Assembly: GCA_025618425.1 (NCBI GenBank)
Contig: CM046850.1
Location: 1,745,408 to 1,809,407 of the forward strand
DNA length: 64,000 bases
Direction of reading: 5' to 3'
Source: Heliocidaris tuberculata
Taxonomy: Eukaryota; Echinodermata; Echinoidea; Camarodonta; Echinometridae
Part shown: positions 59,952 to 64,000 of the stretch, one piece after another
Position numbering within the stretch: the first letter of the stretch is position 1
Layout of the letters: the number at the start of each line of letters is the position of its first letter
Made by a program: the position numbers and the translations under genes
The notes under the pieces: generated by a model
What the model saw: the letters and a program-made list of their open reading frames with translations, nothing else
Databases searched by the model: none
What the model was told of the DNA's origin: nothing

Positions 59952-60453
59952 ATACAGGTCAGAGCATAAATGCCCGAAGGTTACCTATAGTTACCTAATA
60001 GATTTTGTAACTCGTTATTTTTCCATTTCCTTGGACTAGAATTTGTGTTTATGAATTCTAACTGCAGCAAAATCATAATTATATTTATGATTGATTGTAA
60101 AAGCTATGCGTGATTTAGAAAAAAGACACTATGCTTTCGTGAGATGAACACAACTAGAAATAAACAAATTAGTTTGGAGTAGCTTCCTGCCCCGAGATGA
60201 AATTCCACCACATAATGGCATCACTGATGGGTGGGTGGTACTCTCTATCCCTCTTAACATCCACGCGCTGTAAAAGAAGCTCACCCCTCTTCAACTCTTC
60301 ATCCAAACCTTAATGAAAAGAGACCAGTCTTCATTGATATAATGTGAGATATGACCACCTGTGCATCCCCCGGCGATTATTTAGGGCCAGTCAGCCCTGT
60401 AATAAGCCTCCATTCTGTATCCTCTTAGTACCGTACTCCAGTTTTCCGCCGGC
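56508..60453. other. Gene desert with simple repeats
   Basis: GA repeats at 57371-57420 and 59904-59948, a T run at 58109-58142, ATAT and TTTTG runs at about 58740-58815, and a 16-bp palindrome AACTGCCATGGCAGTT at 56975. Frames at 59191 (minus, 106 residues) and 59598 (plus, 91 residues, with one hydrophobic segment) show no known domain and are probably chance. Confidence 0.45.
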
Positions 60454-60461
60454 TATAAATA
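60454..60461 (+). promoter_or_regulatory. Isolated TATA-box-like site
   Basis: TATAAATA sits between GC-rich flanks (CCGCCGGC before, AGGC after), which is closer to a core promoter than other TA-rich sites here. No downstream exon was recognised, so this is only a possibility. Confidence 0.15.
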
Positions 60462-61291
60462 AAGGCAAGTAGGCAAGTAAATGTCGCCAGCGAAATGCGC
60501 TCCGATCAAGTATATTAGCTTTTGTGTGTGTGTTGCCCTCTTTTCTCATTTCGGTCGTTTATAAATTAGACTTGGAATGTTTCTTATATTGATTTCTTGT
60601 TTGCGAAAATATCGGTGTTCGTCACTGAGGAGGTATTTAAATGGAAGTAAGGATATCAAGCGCATGCCTGTAAGCGCGGGTATTATGTTTTATTTATTAC
60701 TAGACCTTTCTTAGTTCCCTGTCTATTAATGTAGGTAGTATGGATGTATGTTTAATATAATTATCCTGTTTATCGTTATGTACAAAATATAAACATACAC
60801 AAATGTAGTTGCAGATGAGGAATAAAAAATATATACTTGCCAAAGCACTGCAAAAACCTTGCTTTTACTTTTACACTTTACGTTCGTTTCCGTTTACATA
60901 AAATTCTCAGTAGAGACACACAAAGGCATTGGGTTCTTATTTTATTTTGCGTTCATCCAATTTTCGGAGAGAACCAAACATATCAACTTTACTTTTAACG
61001 ATAGCAAAATGTGAAACTAAGACACAATGATATTTTAAAACAAAAAGAGATTCATTCGTTATTTGCTTGGTTTATTTCTATTATGCTTGGTAGAAAGAAA
61101 ATGCTTAGGCCTATGAATCAAATAACAATGCTAGCTCTTGTCATCTAAAATGAGGAACACTATCAAGCGTATTACCTTTGAATCAGATTAAAAAACAGTC
61201 ATAGAACTATTGGGCATAGAAGGTGCATAGGAATCATATGTGTACACTAAGCCGTTTTAGTATTTCATAATCAGCGGCTAAACACTCCCAG
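60462..61291. other. No gene seen
   Basis: AT-rich sequence with no supported feature. Confidence 0.4.
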
Positions 61292-61700
61292 AGTGATATC
61301 TCTGCCCCAAGACTCTGTGTCACCTTCGCACCGTCAAAAAAAAAAAAAAAAAAAAAATCACTGAGCTAGCCGCACGTGTTCGCACATTGTACGCATACCT
61401 AAAAGGAAATTTCAACTTTCTGATTAAGCTTATATTTTACATCTGCCAAATACTGATACCGGTACCACTAAATAATATTACATTTGGGTGTTATGTCGGT
61501 GAGATATATTTGGAGAATATGCATGGTCTATTGACAGGATTTTGATTTCATAATTTGCCCGTACTAGTTTAATAGTAGTGTTTAATGACATGTAAGTTTA
61601 CCAGGATTTTTTTTAGGTTGTGTACTGTGCGCGACCTCATGCGAATTCGTGGAATTTTTCGGTGCGAAGGTGACACAGAATCACGGGGCAGAGGGGTCAC
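61292..61700. mobile_element. Terminal-inverted-repeat element
   Basis: GTGATATCTCTGCCCCAAGA and CTCTGTGTCACCTTCGCACC at the left are matched in inverse at 61654-61700 (GGTGCGAAGGTGACACAGAA, GGGGCAGAGGGGTCAC). The inverted repeat is about 45 bp. A poly-A run at 61336-61357 interrupts the left arm. The interior is non-coding. Confidence 0.82.
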
Positions 61701-62203
61701 TTTACCCGGACTTTATCACAAGCTAATGATGCAGGTATTCACCACATAACGTTTGGAATTTACAGAAGATTCACACACTCGTCTGTTGTTTATTGCTGGT
61801 GTGAGGTTCAAATGAGAAATGAGTATAACGAACCATACATACTCTTTCTTCGTCACATCAACCCATCTAGGATTATAGATAACGTGACATAATCGTATTC
61901 ATGAATTCAATGGAGACGTATATGTCTTGCTTGCCTCTTGGTAAACCTCAAGGAGGGGAGAAGGAGGAGTGGTGGTTTTACATGTGGTCTCGATAAAAGT
62001 GCATCAATCCAACATTACATAAAGGAATTCCATCACTACTGATGAGATTACGTTAGGTTTCACTTTATATCATCTATTTGGCGTAAGAAGGGGAGATAAA
62101 CAATTGAGATGTAGACCTACTGCATATCGAATAGAAAAGTCGCGGGATGGTGAATTGTTTTTCTTGTTTGTTTGTTTTTGTTTTTGTTTACTTACGTATA
62201 TTT
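61701..62203. other. No gene seen
   Basis: Nothing supported apart from a GTTT-rich run at about 62160-62188. Confidence 0.4.
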
Positions 62204-62405
62204 CCTACACAGCAAAAACGCTGTTTAAAATTTCGCTGTTTAAAATTGTGTTGTTTAAATTTTAAGCAATATTGTTTAAAAGACGGACCCTGTATTTAAA
62301 AAAAAAACCGCTGTTAAAGACATCAATGATACTGTAGAATAATCTTTTAAACAGCGTTGTTTAAAAATTTTGAAGAGTTGTTTAAAATATTTTTTACTGT
62401 GTAGG
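62204..62405. mobile_element. Miniature element with GTTTAAAA repeats
   Basis: The ends CCTACACAGCAAAAA and TTTTTACTGTGTAGG form an inverted repeat with one difference. Inside, GCTGTTTAAAATT-type motifs occur at least three times on the left and inverted or diverged copies (TTTTAAACAGC) on the right. It is non-coding. Confidence 0.8.
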
Positions 62406-64000
62406 ATCCGTAAATTTAGAAAAAGGGGGAAAACTGATTTACGATGATTTAATATATATATAAATCCGTTTAGCGTGACAGCTATATAGGTTACCGCAAA
62501 CTTCTAAATGAGATCGCAAGCGAGGAAACCTTTCTCAATAGAAAGAGAAAGAAAAGAATTGGGATGTATAGCTTTCACCTTATATGTGAATATTTTATTT
62601 CACCTTCTCCCGCATATAAAGCGTATAGGAAAAGGCACAACACTCTATAATCTTAATATAATACTCAGTGTCCCTCAGATTTATTACATCACAAGGCTTA
62701 GGTCACACGCGTTTATTATGCCTCAGATAATGTCATCTGTCCACAACTGAACTAGGGAAAAAAAATCATGCCTGAATTGCTGACATGTGTCAACAATTTA
62801 TGATTTGCTGTAGGTCTAGCAATTGCAACCTCCTTTCTATTTATAGGAGTATTTTTAAACTGAGAAGGAATTTAATCTCTGACTATATAACACTGTCGCA
62901 TCTCAACTTCTTTTCCTTCACATAATTGTATTTGTATTTAATCATAGATTACTGACACTATGAGGTCCAAGAATATCTACACCACCCATCAATGTAATGC
63001 ACCACCTTCAAATGGTTAATTTATAACATGATCGCTGATAGTGACTGTGATCTTACAACCCTTATAATAATTCAGATGTAAGGCACCGACCATTCTTTCA
63101 CTTTTCAGCTATGGCACCAATTCGGCTTTCAGTGGAGCCTGCATCCACTTATCATGCTCATAGCGAGTTTTAAACTGACAAAGTTCAGTAACAAGTGGTT
63201 TCTTGGTACATACTAAAATGCCTTTGTCGGATGAGCTCAAAGAAGAAATCCATTATTGCGCCACTATTTACACTCTTACCAGTTTGAGGACCTAATAGGG
63301 CAATCTATAAAGAAATACATATAGTCTTATTTCAGTACCTTTTTAAAGGACAGCAATACCTCATCAGGCACACAACAAAGTCGATGGAATCACTACCGCT
63401 TTAACGTTTATTTTTTTTTTTTTTTTTTTTTTTTTTTGGGGGGGGGGTTTCAAATGTTCAGTTCAAAAATATATTTTTATAATAATGATTATTACCATTA
63501 ATCTATCAGCATTAATGGGCCTGAGAGGTAATGGCAAATTTTTATATCAAAATCTCTCTTCCAAATATAACTAATTTGAAATTTGGTATATCGATCGAAT
63601 TTTTAAAACTTTGTTGATATTTACAAAGTGTGCATGTTTTGGCAGAAATTATATAGACTAGTAATGCTGAAAAAATATCAATCGTTAATATATACAAACA
63701 CATTTCATGAGAAAAACCCATTAACTAGGAAAAGGGTTCTTGCTATCAACCATGACGGCACATACGTTTGAAAGTCGAAAGGTATCCACTGCCTCAAAAT
63801 AAGTACTAATGCAATGCAATCATTCATTTGATAATAAAATATTCATTTCCTTAGATGATATATAATATGATGAGGGATACGACACATATATACTTCGAGA
63901 ACGATACTCAGCATGTTCCTTGAGTGGGGGAGTGGGGGTGTAATGGTAAGAAATCAACGGGTGCTTATTAGCAGTTCAAGATTAATGACGATGCGCTGTG
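62406..64000. other. No gene seen
   Basis: AT-rich to the window end, with a T run passing into a G run at about 63410-63448. The 80-residue frame at 62508 shows no recognisable domain. Confidence 0.45.

Noticed and set aside
1..64000. CRISPR arrays, prophage, insertion sequences or operons
   Set aside because: No regularly spaced repeats with unique spacers and no bacterial-type gene packing; the DNA has animal-type retroelements and SINEs.

Overview
This window looks like animal nuclear DNA, most likely from an echinoderm and probably a sea urchin. The taxon is inferred from the sequence of a Y-box cold-shock protein copy and from the repeat style; it is not proven. The DNA is AT-rich and full of simple repeats (GA, CT, CA, TA, AAT, GTT, long A/T and G/C runs). 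There is no operon-like gene packing, rRNA, functional tRNA or CRISPR array. I found no complete host gene, so the window reads as an intergenic or deep intronic stretch built largely from transposable-element remains.

The clearest protein-coding relic is an intronless Y-box (cold-shock domain) copy on the minus strand (4115-5043). It carries UTR-like flanks, a poly(A) tail seen as poly-T at 2702-2731, and a 17-bp target-site duplication at 2689-2705 and 5114-5130. It is therefore a full-length processed retrocopy, broken by one frameshift near 4551. It landed in the right end of an older ~168-bp palindromic element (2535-2702).

Two non-LTR retrotransposon (LINE) remains lie on the minus strand. 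The larger (about 17397-20090) still shows the end of an endonuclease domain and a reverse-transcriptase domain (GVPQGSVLG, FADD) followed by a (GTTCAA)n tail. A ~610-bp palindromic element (19291-19902) lies between its endonuclease and RT parts. A second remnant (32105-32760) and a bare LINE tail (56300-56507) are also present. Several tRNA-derived SINEs are scattered through the window (7.1-7.3, 9.4-9.6, 11.8-12.0, 27.5-27.7, 42.5-42.7, 43.3-43.5, 45.0-45.4 and about 47.3 kb).

The most striking property is the number of inverted-repeat or palindromic DNA elements: more than fifteen in 64 kb. They include a near-perfect ~270-bp palindrome at 44594-44863, two oppositely oriented copies of one ~400-bp TTAA-bounded element (24462-24877 and 48008-48403), and a hAT-like element with an 8-bp target duplication (53795-54255). 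I saw no convincing new multi-gene system. The parts worth a second look are the retrocopy, the nested insertions and the hairpin-forming elements.
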